The notes beneath the pieces are model-generated. The model was not told the origin of the DNA, did not search any database, and worked only from the letters and a program-made list of their open reading frames with translations. A program made the translations under genes and the position numbers. From JAGVSR01 sp963786675 (GTDB taxonomy: Bacteria > Pseudomonadota > Alphaproteobacteria > Rhizobiales > Hyphomicrobiaceae), in NCBI GenBank assembly GCA_963786675.1, contig CAWAZY010000002.1, forward strand, positions 124,001-188,000: a stretch of 64,000 bases of DNA. Direction: 5' to 3'. Shown one piece after another: positions 25,104 through 33,136 of the stretch; position 1 is the first letter of the stretch; every line of letters starts with the position of its first letter.

Positions 25104-27545
25104 CTATTTCCACGACAGCTGCAACCCGATACGGGCACCGACATTGCCGTCGTCAAGACCGACGCCGATACCGCCGCCAATGGCGACCGTCTCTCCGCCA
25201 CCAAAAGCGTTGTCGCTGAGCAGGCCCATGACCGAGGCGCCGAGCGCGTTTTCACCGCCGTAGGTGCCCCAGCTCACGCGGATGCCGAGCGTATCGCCGT
25301 TGGTCAGCACCGGATCGGCGAGCGCCAGTGCGACGGCGACGCCTTCCATGGCCTTGTCCGCCTTTTCGTTCGCCCTTGAGATCCGGCGATCGAACGTGCC
25401 GACGGTATCGGTCAATGCGCCGACCGTACCTTCCACGCCCAGCATGCGGTCCTCCAGGGTATTCTGGCGGGTTTCCAGGCTACCGATGCGCACGCGGTTA
25501 GAGGTGATATTGGTCGTGTTGGTATTCGTCTGGCTGGTCAGATTGGTGATGTTGGTCGTGTTTGTGGTGGTCTGGCCTTCGACGTTGGTGACGCGGTTTT
25601 CGACATTTGTCGTGCGCCCCTTCAGGTCGGTGATTTCGACTTCGTTGACTGTTGTGCGGTTCTCAACGTTGGTCGCTCGACCTTTGAGGTCATTGATATC
25701 GGTCTCGTTGACTGTGGTCCGGCCTTCAACGTTCGCCGTCCGGCTCTTCAGATCGGTGATATCTGTCTCATTGACGGTCGTGCGGTCTTCGACGGCCGTC
25801 GTGCGATTTTCTACGTTCGTGGTTCGGTTCGAAAGGTTTGTCACAGCGGCGGTATTGGTGCTCGTTTGGGTTTCGACGTCCGTCAGCCGCGTCTCGGTTG
25901 TCGTCTGCCAGCCTTCGAGGGTTCCCAACCGGCCCTCATGATTGGTGACTGTGGTTTGCAGGGACGTGATTTGCGTGTCGTGGGTGTCGACGCGTGTCGT
26001 CAGCGTGCCGATCGCCGTGGTGTTCGCCGCCGTCTGCGATTGCAGCGTGGTCACGTCGGTCCGTAACCCGGTGATATCCGTCGTGTTGGCGTCGACTTGG
26101 GCCTGAAGCGCGCCGCCGTCCCCGGCTAAATTCCCGTTGGCATCGACGGTGACGACCTCAAGCGGCCCGGACTGTGCCGCCCGGCTTGCCGCGCTCGCCA
26201 TTCCAGCCGCTGTGTACGTATTGCTCGCGTTCCCGATGGCGACTTGATTGTCACGCGTAGTCGCGACGTCGGCGCCAATGGCCGTGCTGTTGAGATGCGT
26301 TGCGGCAGCGCCGCGCCCGAGCGCCGTGGCCCCCTCACCGGTTGCCGTCGAGAATTCGCCGATGGCGGTCGCGCGATCACCACTGGCGACCGCGCCCATG
26401 CCATAGGCAGCACTGTCGGCGCCGCTGGCTTCCGCGTCCGTGCCGACCGCCGTCGACCCGGATGCAACCGCCCCGGCACCGATGGCCACCGCGCCTTCCG
26501 AGATGGCCTGCGCGCCCTGCCCGACCGCGAGCGCCCGGGTCTGTCCGGCAACAGCGCCTTGGCCCAAGGCGGTGGCGCTGTCGGCCGTCGCCGATGCTCC
26601 CTGACCCAACGCCGTGGTATTGCTCAGCGTGGCCTGCGAACCGGCGCCGTAAGCGGCTGCATTGTCGCCTGATGCGGCGGCACCTCGGCCAACGGCTGTG
26701 GAGTTGGCGCCTCCGGCAGATGCACCACGGCCGAACGCGGACGCGCCGCTGCCGGTCGCCGTAGCAAGCTGCCCATACGCCGACGCGTTCGATGCAGTTG
26801 CGCGCGCGCTGGCCCCGGTCGCTGTCGCGTTGGCGGTCGACGCGCGGGCATCAACGCCAAGCGCGGTCGAAAATTCTCCGACGGCCTGCGAAGCCGATCC
26901 GACACTGGTGGCACTTTGGGCCGCAGCTTTGGATCCGCGGCCGATGGCCGTGGTATTGTCGCCAAAGGCCTCCGCCTGACTGCCGACCGCTGATGCGTTG
27001 ATGCCGGTGGCCTGTGAGCTGGCGCCTACAGCTGTCGCGTTGATGCTGCGGGCATCGGCAGCCGCACCGACCGCAGTCGCATTGCTCGAACTTGCTTCGG
27101 CGCCGCTGCCGATTGCGGCTGCATTGGCGCCCGTACTGACGGCCAAGGCGCCGATCGCCACCGAATTGTCGCCCTCGGCTCGGGAGTATGATCCCGCCGC
27201 GAGCGCATTGGTGCCAAACGCGCGTGCGAAGTATCCGCTGGAACTTGCATAATCACCGGATGCATCGGTGCTCATGCCGAAGGCAGCCGACCCTTGGCCC
27301 GCCGCAACCGCATCTTGCCCGCAGGCAATCGAGTAGGCGCCCGCGGAAGCATTGCCCGAGCCGCCGCCGTACTGCTGGCAGACGAATTGGGCCGAAGCTG
27401 ACCCGGGGGCCGCGACGGAGGCGAAACCGTACAGCGCGACGCTGGCGGACAGCATTGATGTATCGCGGTGAACTCGGGGGCGGTAGGCGCAAGACTTCTC
27501 TGACGCCGCCGGCATGCCGGAGGTCGTTGGGGACAGGATACGCAA
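25104..27545 (-). CDS. YadA-like trimeric autotransporter adhesin
   Basis: A roughly 813-residue surface protein. After a hydrophobic export segment (LSASVALYGFASVAAPGSAS), about 370 residues consist of 14-residue YadA-head repeats of the form xATAxGxGAxAxG, such as NSTAVGRGAAASGD. A coiled-coil stalk follows, rich in NxTxI and VENRTT units and including three exact-length 21-residue repeats. The C-terminal 90 residues form the trimeric membrane anchor (VALALADPVL to GARIGLQLSWK). I start at TTG 27545 because CAGGAG lies 9 nt upstream, and an ATG at 27569 is possible. The product probably mediates adhesion or autoaggregation. Confidence 0.88.
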   Translation of the reverse strand: MRILSPTTSGMPAASEKSCAYRPRVHRDTSMLSASVALYGFASVAAPGSASAQFVCQQYGGGSGNASAGAYSIACGQDAVAAGQGSAAFGMSTDASGDYASSSGYFARAFGTNALAAGSYSRAEGDNSVAIGALAVSTGANAAAIGSGAEASSSNATAVGAAADARSINATAVGASSQATGINASAVGSQAEAFGDNTTAIGRGSKAAAQSATSVGSASQAVGEFSTALGVDARASTANATATGASARATASNASAYGQLATATGSGASAFGRGASAGGANSTAVGRGAAASGDNAAAYGAGSQATLSNTTALGQGASATADSATALGQGAVAGQTRALAVGQGAQAISEGAVAIGAGAVASGSTAVGTDAEASGADSAAYGMGAVASGDRATAIGEFSTATGEGATALGRGAAATHLNSTAIGADVATTRDNQVAIGNASNTYTAAGMASAASRAAQSGPLEVVTVDANGNLAGDGGALQAQVDANTTDITGLRTDVTTLQSQTAANTTAIGTLTTRVDTHDTQITSLQTTVTNHEGRLGTLEGWQTTTETRLTDVETQTSTNTAAVTNLSNRTTNVENRTTAVEDRTTVNETDITDLKSRTANVEGRTTVNETDINDLKGRATNVENRTTVNEVEITDLKGRTTNVENRVTNVEGQTTTNTTNITNLTSQTNTNTTNITSNRVRIGSLETRQNTLEDRMLGVEGTVGALTDTVGTFDRRISRANEKADKAMEGVAVALALADPVLTNGDTLGIRVSWGTYGGENALGASVMGLLSDNAFGGGETVAIGGGIGVGLDDGNVGARIGLQLSWK
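25596..25784 (-). repeat. Three 63-bp tandem repeats in the adhesin stalk
   Basis: Units at 25722-25784, 25659-25721 and 25596-25658 each encode 21 residues of the form RTTVNExxIxDLKxRxxNVE. The copies differ at several third positions and at a few residues. They are therefore old enough to have diverged, but they could still expand or shrink by slippage. Confidence 0.8.
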
Positions 27546-27726
27546 GACACAAAACTCCTGACAGCACATCCGGACAGCCCGGACTGGCTCGGCAAAGCGA
27601 CACGTTGCGCTTGCCGATCCTCCGAATACTAAACCTAAAGTTGTAAATTTGCGGTTAACGGAGGGTTAAGTTGCGCCGCACACGAATAAACCGGCTGCCG
27701 CGCGGGCGCTCCTTCGCGCCAACATG

Positions 27727-27759
27727 AAAAAAGCACCCCCGGTTCAAAACCGGGGATGC
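27727..27759 (-). terminator. Intrinsic terminator after the L,D-transpeptidase gene
   Basis: On the minus strand a GC-rich stem (GCATCCCCGGTT with AACCGGGGGTGC, loop TTG) is followed by TTTTTTC. It lies about 30 bp past the stop at 27788 and separates that gene from the adhesin gene. Confidence 0.85.
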
Positions 27760-27787
27760 TCATGCAGGTTTGGAGTAATGGGCGTTG

Positions 27788-28594
27788 CTACGGTTCGTAG
27801 GCGTCGTCCGGTTCGGGTTGGGCGTCGCTCATGCCCAACGCGGCGGGCTGTGCCTGCCACGGGGCGTCCGCCACGGTTTCGCTTTCCGGCAACGAAGGCA
27901 TCACCTTCACCGTGGTACCGACACTGACCAGCGACGCCAGATGAACGGCATGACTGTTGAGCATTCTGAAGCATCCCGACGACGCAGCCATGCCGATCGT
28001 CTTGGGATCGTTGGTGCCGTGAATCCGGTACAGCGTGTTGCCGAGGTAGAGCGCGACAGCGCCCAGCGGATTTTTCAGACCGCCATGCATCTTCTCGGGC
28101 AGGCGCGGGTCGCGAGCGAGCATCTCCTTGGGCGGATGCCAGTCGGGCCATTCGGCGATCCGGCTGATGGTTTCCGAACCTGTCCAGGCGAAACCCTCGC
28201 GGCCAACGGAAATCGGATATGCGTACGCCGTCTGGGAATTGAGCGTGTAGTAGAGCCGCCGCGCGCCGGAATTGATCAGGATCGTTCCGGGTGCTTCAGT
28301 CGTCGGCAAGGCCACGACGGGCGGCGCTTCGGGTTCGATGATGGGACGTCCGCCACCGCTCATGACGCGTGGAAACGCGGGCTGGGCCGGCTCGTCGGCA
28401 AAGGGCTCAAACGGCGAGTATTGCGGCGAGTTGCGCTGAGGTCGCGAACCTTGCCATCCGTGGCCATATTCATTCCAGCCGCCCCACAGACCCAGGGATT
28501 GCGCGTGGGCGGGACCTGAACTGAAAACTCCTGTACCGGGGGCCGTCAAGACAACCGCCATGATGGCGAATAACGAAACCGATCGGGAACGCAT
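27788..28594 (-). CDS. L,D-transpeptidase (YkuD family)
   Basis: A 268-residue exported enzyme that forms 3-3 peptidoglycan cross-links or attaches proteins to the wall. An N-terminal signal peptide (LFAIMAVVLTAPGTGVFSSG, then AHA) is followed by a proline-rich linker. The YkuD domain has YYTLNSQTAYAYPISVGREG and the catalytic HGTNDPKTIGMAASSGCFRM with His, Ser-Gly-Cys and Arg. The last 30 residues are acidic and low complexity. It stands between the Crp-like regulator and the adhesin gene. Confidence 0.92.
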   Translation of the reverse strand: MRSRSVSLFAIMAVVLTAPGTGVFSSGPAHAQSLGLWGGWNEYGHGWQGSRPQRNSPQYSPFEPFADEPAQPAFPRVMSGGGRPIIEPEAPPVVALPTTEAPGTILINSGARRLYYTLNSQTAYAYPISVGREGFAWTGSETISRIAEWPDWHPPKEMLARDPRLPEKMHGGLKNPLGAVALYLGNTLYRIHGTNDPKTIGMAASSGCFRMLNSHAVHLASLVSVGTTVKVMPSLPESETVADAPWQAQPAALGMSDAQPEPDDAYEP

Positions 28595-28715
28595 GTTACT
28601 CTCACTCTCTACTGATCCGTCCCCCGACGCGTCATGTCCCCTTTCGATAACGACTTGCAGGACTAAATCCGTCTGCCCGAACCAGCCCCGTATCGCTCAG
28701 CCTGCCTCGATCCGG

Positions 28716-29423
28716 CTAGCCTTCCATGGCCAAGGCATCGAGCCCCGCCTCCGATAGAATGCGCAGTCCCCCTTCCGGGTTCCGTTCAATCAACTTGCGA
28801 GATTGCAGACCTGCCAGCGCGAGAGCCAGCACATCGATATCCATTCCGAGGAGTTGCGCGACTTCACCCGACCGCAAGGACTGGGTGACAGTATTGGCAT
28901 CGCGGCCTTCGCGGGCATTGGATTGCGCCACCGCCACAAGAAAAGCGGCGACTCGCACCATCGGCAGGACGGGCACATCCGAAGTCAGTTCACGGCGACG
29001 CGTCTCGAATTCCTGCTCGAGCGCGGCATCCTGCTTGCCGCGCACATCTGCGGAGAGCTCACACAACATCGGGATCGCTTCGAGCGGTACCCGCGTGACC
29101 GTACTTTCAACAACCGCGATGGCGCTGTGAATATGCCGGTCCAGGAACCCGAGCCCCAGGATTTCACCGGCAAAGACGGTGGCAATGACGGCAGGCGGTC
29201 CGCTCGGCCGTTGCTCGGTCAGGCAAAAGATGCCGGAATCGACAAAATAAGCGCCGTCCTTCGCGTCGCCCTCACGATACAGCGAAACGCCGCGCGCGAC
29301 GACGAGGCCGGGGCCATCCTGCGGATCCCGAACACGACCTCCGGGCGCTGGCACCTGGACGTCAGGCGTCTCAAGTGTCGAAGAACTACTTGGAATAACT
29401 TCCGTTTCTTGAATTTCCAACAT
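28716..29423 (-). CDS. Crp/Fnr-like transcriptional regulator
   Basis: About 235 residues from ATG 29423 (MLEIQETEV), or 254 from an upstream start at 29480. An N-terminal cyclic-nucleotide-binding-like beta roll (LYREGDAKDGAYFVDSGIFC, TVFAGEILGLG) leads to a dimerisation helix and a C-terminal winged helix (SLRSGEVAQLLGMDIDVLAL and LQSRKLIERNPEGGLRI). It lacks the four-cysteine cluster of FNR, so it is not an oxygen-sensing Fe-S FNR. A FixK- or Dnr-like role is possible, but the recognition helix is divergent. The effector is unknown. Confidence 0.75.
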   Translation of the reverse strand: MLEIQETEVIPSSSSTLETPDVQVPAPGGRVRDPQDGPGLVVARGVSLYREGDAKDGAYFVDSGIFCLTEQRPSGPPAVIATVFAGEILGLGFLDRHIHSAIAVVESTVTRVPLEAIPMLCELSADVRGKQDAALEQEFETRRRELTSDVPVLPMVRVAAFLVAVAQSNAREGRDANTVTQSLRSGEVAQLLGMDIDVLALALAGLQSRKLIERNPEGGLRILSEAGLDALAMEG

Positions 29424-29491
29424 GACGCAACTCACAAAAACAATGCCGAATGCGCGCATTTCAATGTGATAATTTAGCACCGATCATCAGA

Positions 29492-29558
29492 TTTGTGCAG
29501 ATCAAAATGATATTCTTGCTTGACAGTCTATGCATTGTCATAATGTGCACGCTGTCAA
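29492..29558. promoter_or_regulatory. AT-rich control region upstream of the Crp/Fnr-like gene
   Basis: TTTGTGCAGATCAA at 29492-29505 matches a FNR-type box in 8 of 10 positions. An inverted repeat TTGACAG/CTGTCAA spans 29520-29558 with a 25-nt spacer. The region is clearly more AT-rich than its surroundings. I read it as a probable promoter/operator for the regulator, possibly autoregulatory. Confidence 0.35.
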
Positions 29559-29712
29559 TTTCCAGCATGACTCGCGCAGAATGAGCCGGTTGAACCCGTC
29601 GTGTCGGTTTCCTCTGGAACACACGCGGCATGGAATGGGTTGCGGTTGCCCTCGGCCATTTGCCCCGGATCGGTAAGGCAATCAGGTGCCGTCCCAGCGG
29701 ATAGCGGCGCTT

Positions 29713-29789
29713 TGGCGATCCCGGCAGGTCTCGAACCTGCGACCTACAGTTTAGGAAACTGTCGCTCTATCCAGCTGAGCTACGGGACC
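29713..29789 (-). tRNA. tRNA-Arg (anticodon CCU)
   Basis: 77 nt with encoded CCA. The acceptor stem GGTCCCG pairs with CGGGATC, with one G-U pair. D arm GCTC/GAGC, anticodon arm ACAGT/ACTGT around loop TTCCTAA giving anticodon CCT, and T arm CGCAGG-TTCGAGA-CCTGCC all fit. It decodes AGG, a rare codon in such genomes. It stands alone between the Crp-like gene and the bufferin-type operon. Confidence 0.97.
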
Positions 29790-29932
29790 GATGCGCGTGG
29801 GCGGGCGGGACCATACATCAAACCCGGCACGGTCAAAAGCCTCCGGGCGTCCGTAACTTCGCGCTCCGGTTCGCCGTCCTGGAGAAGCGGGCTGGACCGC
29901 CGTGTGGCAGGATTCGCCGCTAAGGCGCAGGT

Positions 29933-30826
29933 TTAGGAGACTGCTGGGGATGTCATCCCCGCGAGCAGACCGCCATCGAGCCAGCCGCGGAGCACGCCAG
30001 CCACGCGCATAACCGCAGCGTCAGGGGCATCGAAGAGCGCCGCCAGTTCGCACAGCCGGCCAAACGGTACCCCGCGCGCCATCTCGTCCCACAACATCGC
30101 CTCCTCCGCGCCGAGCGTCCTGACCATCGGCATCCCGTCATCCCGCCAAATGAAAATCGACACGGCGCGCTCATGCGCTGTGACACCGGGGGGCGGTGTT
30201 TCGTTCTTCAAGGCACTCCAGATGTCGAGAGCGTTGGTGTGAAGATCGAGCCGTCGCGTTGCGGGATGCGGGAGCATCACCAAGCGTTCCCATTGATCAG
30301 GAGGAACCGCCGCCAGATCCGTCAGCGCGGCGACAGACGACTGAGCGGCATCGAAGGCATCCGACAAGGCCCGTTCCAGACACGCCAGTTCCGCCACCAC
30401 CGGATGATCCACGGCGATGGCGCGTGTCGCGAGAAAGTCTGGCCAAGCCGTACCAACATAACGCGCGCTGCGGTGGCGCGAGGGACAGGCGGCGATGTAG
30501 GCGCGCGCTTCTGCCTCGAAGCGATCGTCACCCAAATAGGCTGTCAACTGCGGGTATTCAGAGCGCAGGATGTCGACGAGTCGCGCGGCATAGGCCGTCC
30601 GGTAGACTGCGAACAATGTTTCCCGATCGGCATGCGCTCCGGGCTTCAGTGTGCCGAGAATGCCGGGCTTGCCGTCGAGAATGGCGGCCTGAAACGCCGC
30701 TTGCAGTTCGGCCAGCGACGGCGCCGCACCGGCGCGGCCAACCTGGCCGGCCGTCATGGGCTCGGCCGTTAAGGGCTCAGCCGTTGAGGCCTCGCGTGAG
30801 ATTTCCTTCTGAGAGGACACCGCCAC
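29933..30826 (-). CDS. bufC: DUF2063 partner protein of the MNIO enzyme (BufC-like)
   Basis: A 297-residue protein with an N-terminal putative DNA-binding-type DUF2063 domain (LAELQAAFQAAILDG, FAVYRTAYAARLVDILRSEY, YLGDDRFEAEARAYIAA). DUF2063 proteins accompany DUF692/MNIO enzymes. In characterised systems such partners help the enzyme bind the precursor peptide rather than DNA. The GTG at 30826 begins 1 bp after the bufB stop, so translation is coupled. The symbol is assigned from family and order. Confidence 0.8.
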   Translation of the reverse strand: MAVSSQKEISREASTAEPLTAEPMTAGQVGRAGAAPSLAELQAAFQAAILDGKPGILGTLKPGAHADRETLFAVYRTAYAARLVDILRSEYPQLTAYLGDDRFEAEARAYIAACPSRHRSARYVGTAWPDFLATRAIAVDHPVVAELACLERALSDAFDAAQSSVAALTDLAAVPPDQWERLVMLPHPATRRLDLHTNALDIWSALKNETPPPGVTAHERAVSIFIWRDDGMPMVRTLGAEEAMLWDEMARGVPFGRLCELAALFDAPDAAVMRVAGVLRGWLDGGLLAGMTSPAVS

Positions 30827-30827
30827 C

Positions 30828-31718
30828 TCACGTCACGCGGCGCAAGGCTGGGATGCGCTCCATCGCGATGGCGCGCGCTTTGCTCAACTCGTCGACCAGA
30901 TCTGCCAGCGGCGGAATATTGTCGTCGCGTTCGATGATCGTCGAGACGGCGCCGAAACGGTCCACGGCCTGTGCATAGAGGTCCCACACTTCGTCGGGAA
31001 CCATGGCATCGTGGGTATCGATGATGTGCGTCATGGCATGTTCGTGACCGGCGAGATGGAATTGGACGACACGATCGCGCGGAATGGATTGAATGAAGGT
31101 TGCCGCATCCCAGCCGTGGTTGAAAGCGGACACAAACACGTTGTTAACGTCGAGGACGAGATAGCAACCCGTCCGGCGCGTCATCTCGGCCAGAAAATTC
31201 CACTCGGTCATTTCGGAGTGGGTGTACTCGACGTAGCTCGATACATTTTCCAAGGCGATCGGACGGCCGATGGCCTCTTGCACCACACCGACCCGCTCGC
31301 AAACGTGATCCAGTGCCTCGCGCGTATAGGGGACGGGCAGAAGATCATGCAGATTGACCCCATGCACACCGGTCCAGCACAGATGGTCGGACACAAACTC
31401 GGGATCAAAGCGATCGGCAAGTTCGCGCAACTGGCGCAGGTAGTCGCGGTCGACCGGCGCGGTCGAAGCGATTGAAAGTGAAACGCCGTGCATGACAATC
31501 GGATACCGGGCGCGGATTCGTTCGAGCATTTTCAACGGCTGACCGCCGGGAACCATGTAGTTCTCCGAGATCACCTCGAACCAATCCACATCCGGATCGC
31601 CATCGAGAACATCGCCGTAGTGCTGAGGCCTGAGGCCGAGACCGAAACCCAGATAGCGCGGCTTGTCTTTAACGGCGGTCGCTGAGTTCGACGTGAGGGA
31701 TGCGGCGACCGTCTGCAT
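30828..31718 (-). CDS. bufB: DUF692 multinuclear non-heme iron enzyme (BufB-like)
   Basis: A 296-residue TIM-barrel MNIO enzyme. Metal-binding and catalytic segments visible are FEVISENYMVPGG, IVMHGVSLSIAS, FVSDHLCWTG, ALENVSSYVEY, LVLDVNNVFVSAFNHG and FHLAGHEH with further His, Asp and Glu. Known MNIOs oxidise cysteines of a precursor peptide to thiooxazole- or oxazolone-type groups. ATG 31718 has GGAG 9 nt upstream. The order precursor, MNIO, DUF2063 matches bufferin operons. Confidence 0.9.
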   Translation of the reverse strand: MQTVAASLTSNSATAVKDKPRYLGFGLGLRPQHYGDVLDGDPDVDWFEVISENYMVPGGQPLKMLERIRARYPIVMHGVSLSIASTAPVDRDYLRQLRELADRFDPEFVSDHLCWTGVHGVNLHDLLPVPYTREALDHVCERVGVVQEAIGRPIALENVSSYVEYTHSEMTEWNFLAEMTRRTGCYLVLDVNNVFVSAFNHGWDAATFIQSIPRDRVVQFHLAGHEHAMTHIIDTHDAMVPDEVWDLYAQAVDRFGAVSTIIERDDNIPPLADLVDELSKARAIAMERIPALRRVT

Positions 31719-31801
31719 CGAACCAATCTCCAGGTTGCCGCGCCGGAATTGGCGCGTCGTGCATGATCATCGTCTGCCGGCGATGATGGAGCAGCAAGGG
31801 T

Positions 31802-31863
31802 GGGAAGCGCGCAAGCCTCCTCTGGGGGAGGGGGGACAGGGGAGGAGGGCCCGCGCGCTTCCC
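31802..31863. other. Long stem-loop between the precursor and MNIO genes
   Basis: GGGAAGCGCGC (31802-31812) pairs perfectly with GCGCGCTTCCC (31853-31863). Inside, GCCTCCTC pairs with GAGGAGGGC, giving a stem near 20 bp with small mismatches around a G-rich loop. It lies 13 bp after the precursor stop. It may stabilise the precursor message or cause partial termination, so that more peptide than enzyme is made. No T-run follows. Confidence 0.7.
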
Positions 31864-31875
31864 GGCAGGCCGGGC

Positions 31876-32160
31876 TTAGCCCTTCTTGTCGTCCATCTTC
31901 GGCGCTTCGAATGTCGCGCCTTCAACCTTTGCGCACTCGTCCGCTGTCATTTCAAGGAAGCCCGTGCCCTTGCAGGCGTTCTGGCCACCGCACGCGTTCT
32001 TGGCGGTCTTGCATGCGCCCTGGCCCTTGCAGGCATTGGCCCCCATGCAGTGACCCTTGGCGCCATCAGCGGCGTAGGCCGGAGCGGCAACCGCGCCGGA
32101 GAGAAGCAGAGCCGCTGCAGCGGCCGCCATCGCGGAACCCGACTTAGCATTGATGTACAT
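31876..32160 (-). CDS. bufA: Bufferin-type secreted cysteine-rich precursor (BufA2-like)
   Basis: A 94-residue peptide with a Sec signal (residues 1 to about 31, cleavage near AYA-AD). The mature part has six cysteines at about 38, 44, 50, 57, 63 and 76, arranged as GHCMGANACKGQGAC and NACGGQNACKGTGF with repeated NACKG units. This is the pattern of BufA2-type metallophores, whose cysteines are modified by the neighbouring MNIO to bind copper in the periplasm. The ATG at 32160 has AAGGA 9 nt upstream. The modification and copper binding are inferred from the family. Confidence 0.85.
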   Translation of the reverse strand: MYINAKSGSAMAAAAAALLLSGAVAAPAYAADGAKGHCMGANACKGQGACKTAKNACGGQNACKGTGFLEMTADECAKVEGATFEAPKMDDKKG

Positions 32161-32250
32161 TGAGCGTTTCCTTGTGCTGGATTTGTATTCAACTGGCCCG
32201 TTGATCGCGTGTCCTGCTAGCGGGCCATCAGCCTCGGACACGTATCGGGA

Positions 32251-32277
32251 GATACGCGGGTGCCTGCGCAAAGTTTC
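32251..32277 (-). promoter_or_regulatory. Candidate ECF-type promoter of the bufferin operon
   Basis: On the minus strand GAAACT (32277-32272) is followed after 15 bp by CGTATC (32256-32251), resembling ECF -35/-10 elements. The -10 is half of a palindrome CGTATC-GGGA-GATACG (32241-32256) that could be an operator. The start would be about 85 nt before bufA. This is inference only. Confidence 0.3.
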
Positions 32278-32419
32278 GATGCCCGTAAAATAATCATCAG
32301 CGGATGTCCCCAATTCGAGCAGTACGGGGTGCCGCACTGTTGCCCGCACGCCATCGCAGAGCCTGAGGAAGGCCCGAGAGAAACATCTGCAATAAAACGC
32401 AATTAGCAGAGCAGCTCGA

Positions 32420-33136
32420 TCAGGGCGTCGCTTGAATGAGCTTGCCTGTGAACAGCACCGGTCCCGTCGGCGCACCGGTCGGCGACCCGCCCATGGGCTC
32501 AAGGCTCACCGCGAACGACGCGTTCATGAACATGTCCGTATCCGGCCCTGGCTGCATCGGCATGACGTTCATCTCGCCCTCGTTCATCATGCCGAGGGAC
32601 TTCGGTTGCGGCAGCTTATCGTGCACCATCCAGACCTGATAGGTCTTGTCGGGCTGGCGCGGCGCGTTGACCGCCGTGATGACGCAGTTATGAGTCTTTG
32701 TGTCGACGGTCATCAGAAACGCGGGCATGTCGTTGCCCGTGTGCAGCACGGCCACGTATTGGGTCGGCGCTTGCTGATGCTGGATTTCGCGATAGCCAAG
32801 TATGCCGACCGCACATGCCGCCAGGGCACTGACCCCGGCAAACGCGTTACGCCAGCGATTTGCGCGGCGGGCCAGCATCTGCTCCCGGGACTTCAACGAC
32901 ACGACATGCTGGGCAAGGCCGATCTGCGCGCGGATCTTGCTGTAAAGATGCGGGGAGGGCGCGACGGGAGCCACGGTCTCGACGAGTGGCGCCAGCCGGC
33001 GTTCCCAGGCAACGATGGCACGGTCGAGCGCCGCATCGGCAGCACGGCGCTCCGCCACCGCGAGACGATCCTCGCGCGACAGCGTACCGAGTACGTACTC
33101 GGCGGCCTGACCATCGATGTCGTCGAGCTCGTTCAT
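32420..33136 (-). CDS. Anti-sigma factor, RskA-like
   Basis: A 238-residue single-pass membrane protein beginning MNELDDIDGQAAEYVLGTLS. The cytoplasmic part resembles anti-sigma domains, one helix (AFAGVSALAACAVGILGY) crosses the membrane, and the periplasmic C-terminal half is an RskA-type domain (DKTYQVWMVHDKLPQPKSLG, PVLFTGKL). Its ATG overlaps the corrected stop of the sigma gene as ATGA. As sequenced, one extra base upstream fuses it in frame to the sigma factor. It probably releases the sigma factor on an envelope signal. Confidence 0.82.
   Translation of the reverse strand: MNELDDIDGQAAEYVLGTLSREDRLAVAERRAADAALDRAIVAWERRLAPLVETVAPVAPSPHLYSKIRAQIGLAQHVVSLKSREQMLARRANRWRNAFAGVSALAACAVGILGYREIQHQQAPTQYVAVLHTGNDMPAFLMTVDTKTHNCVITAVNAPRQPDKTYQVWMVHDKLPQPKSLGMMNEGEMNVMPMQPGPDTDMFMNASFAVSLEPMGGSPTGAPTGPVLFTGKLIQATP

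Noticed and set aside
26200..27300. Repetitive DNA that could suggest a CRISPR array
   Set aside because: The repeats are degenerate 42-bp codon-level units encoding YadA-head motifs, with no constant repeat and unique spacers.
29601..29936. A 111-codon plus-strand open frame across the tRNA
   Set aside because: It reads through the reverse complement of tRNA-Arg, a well-known source of false small proteins, and has no ribosome site.
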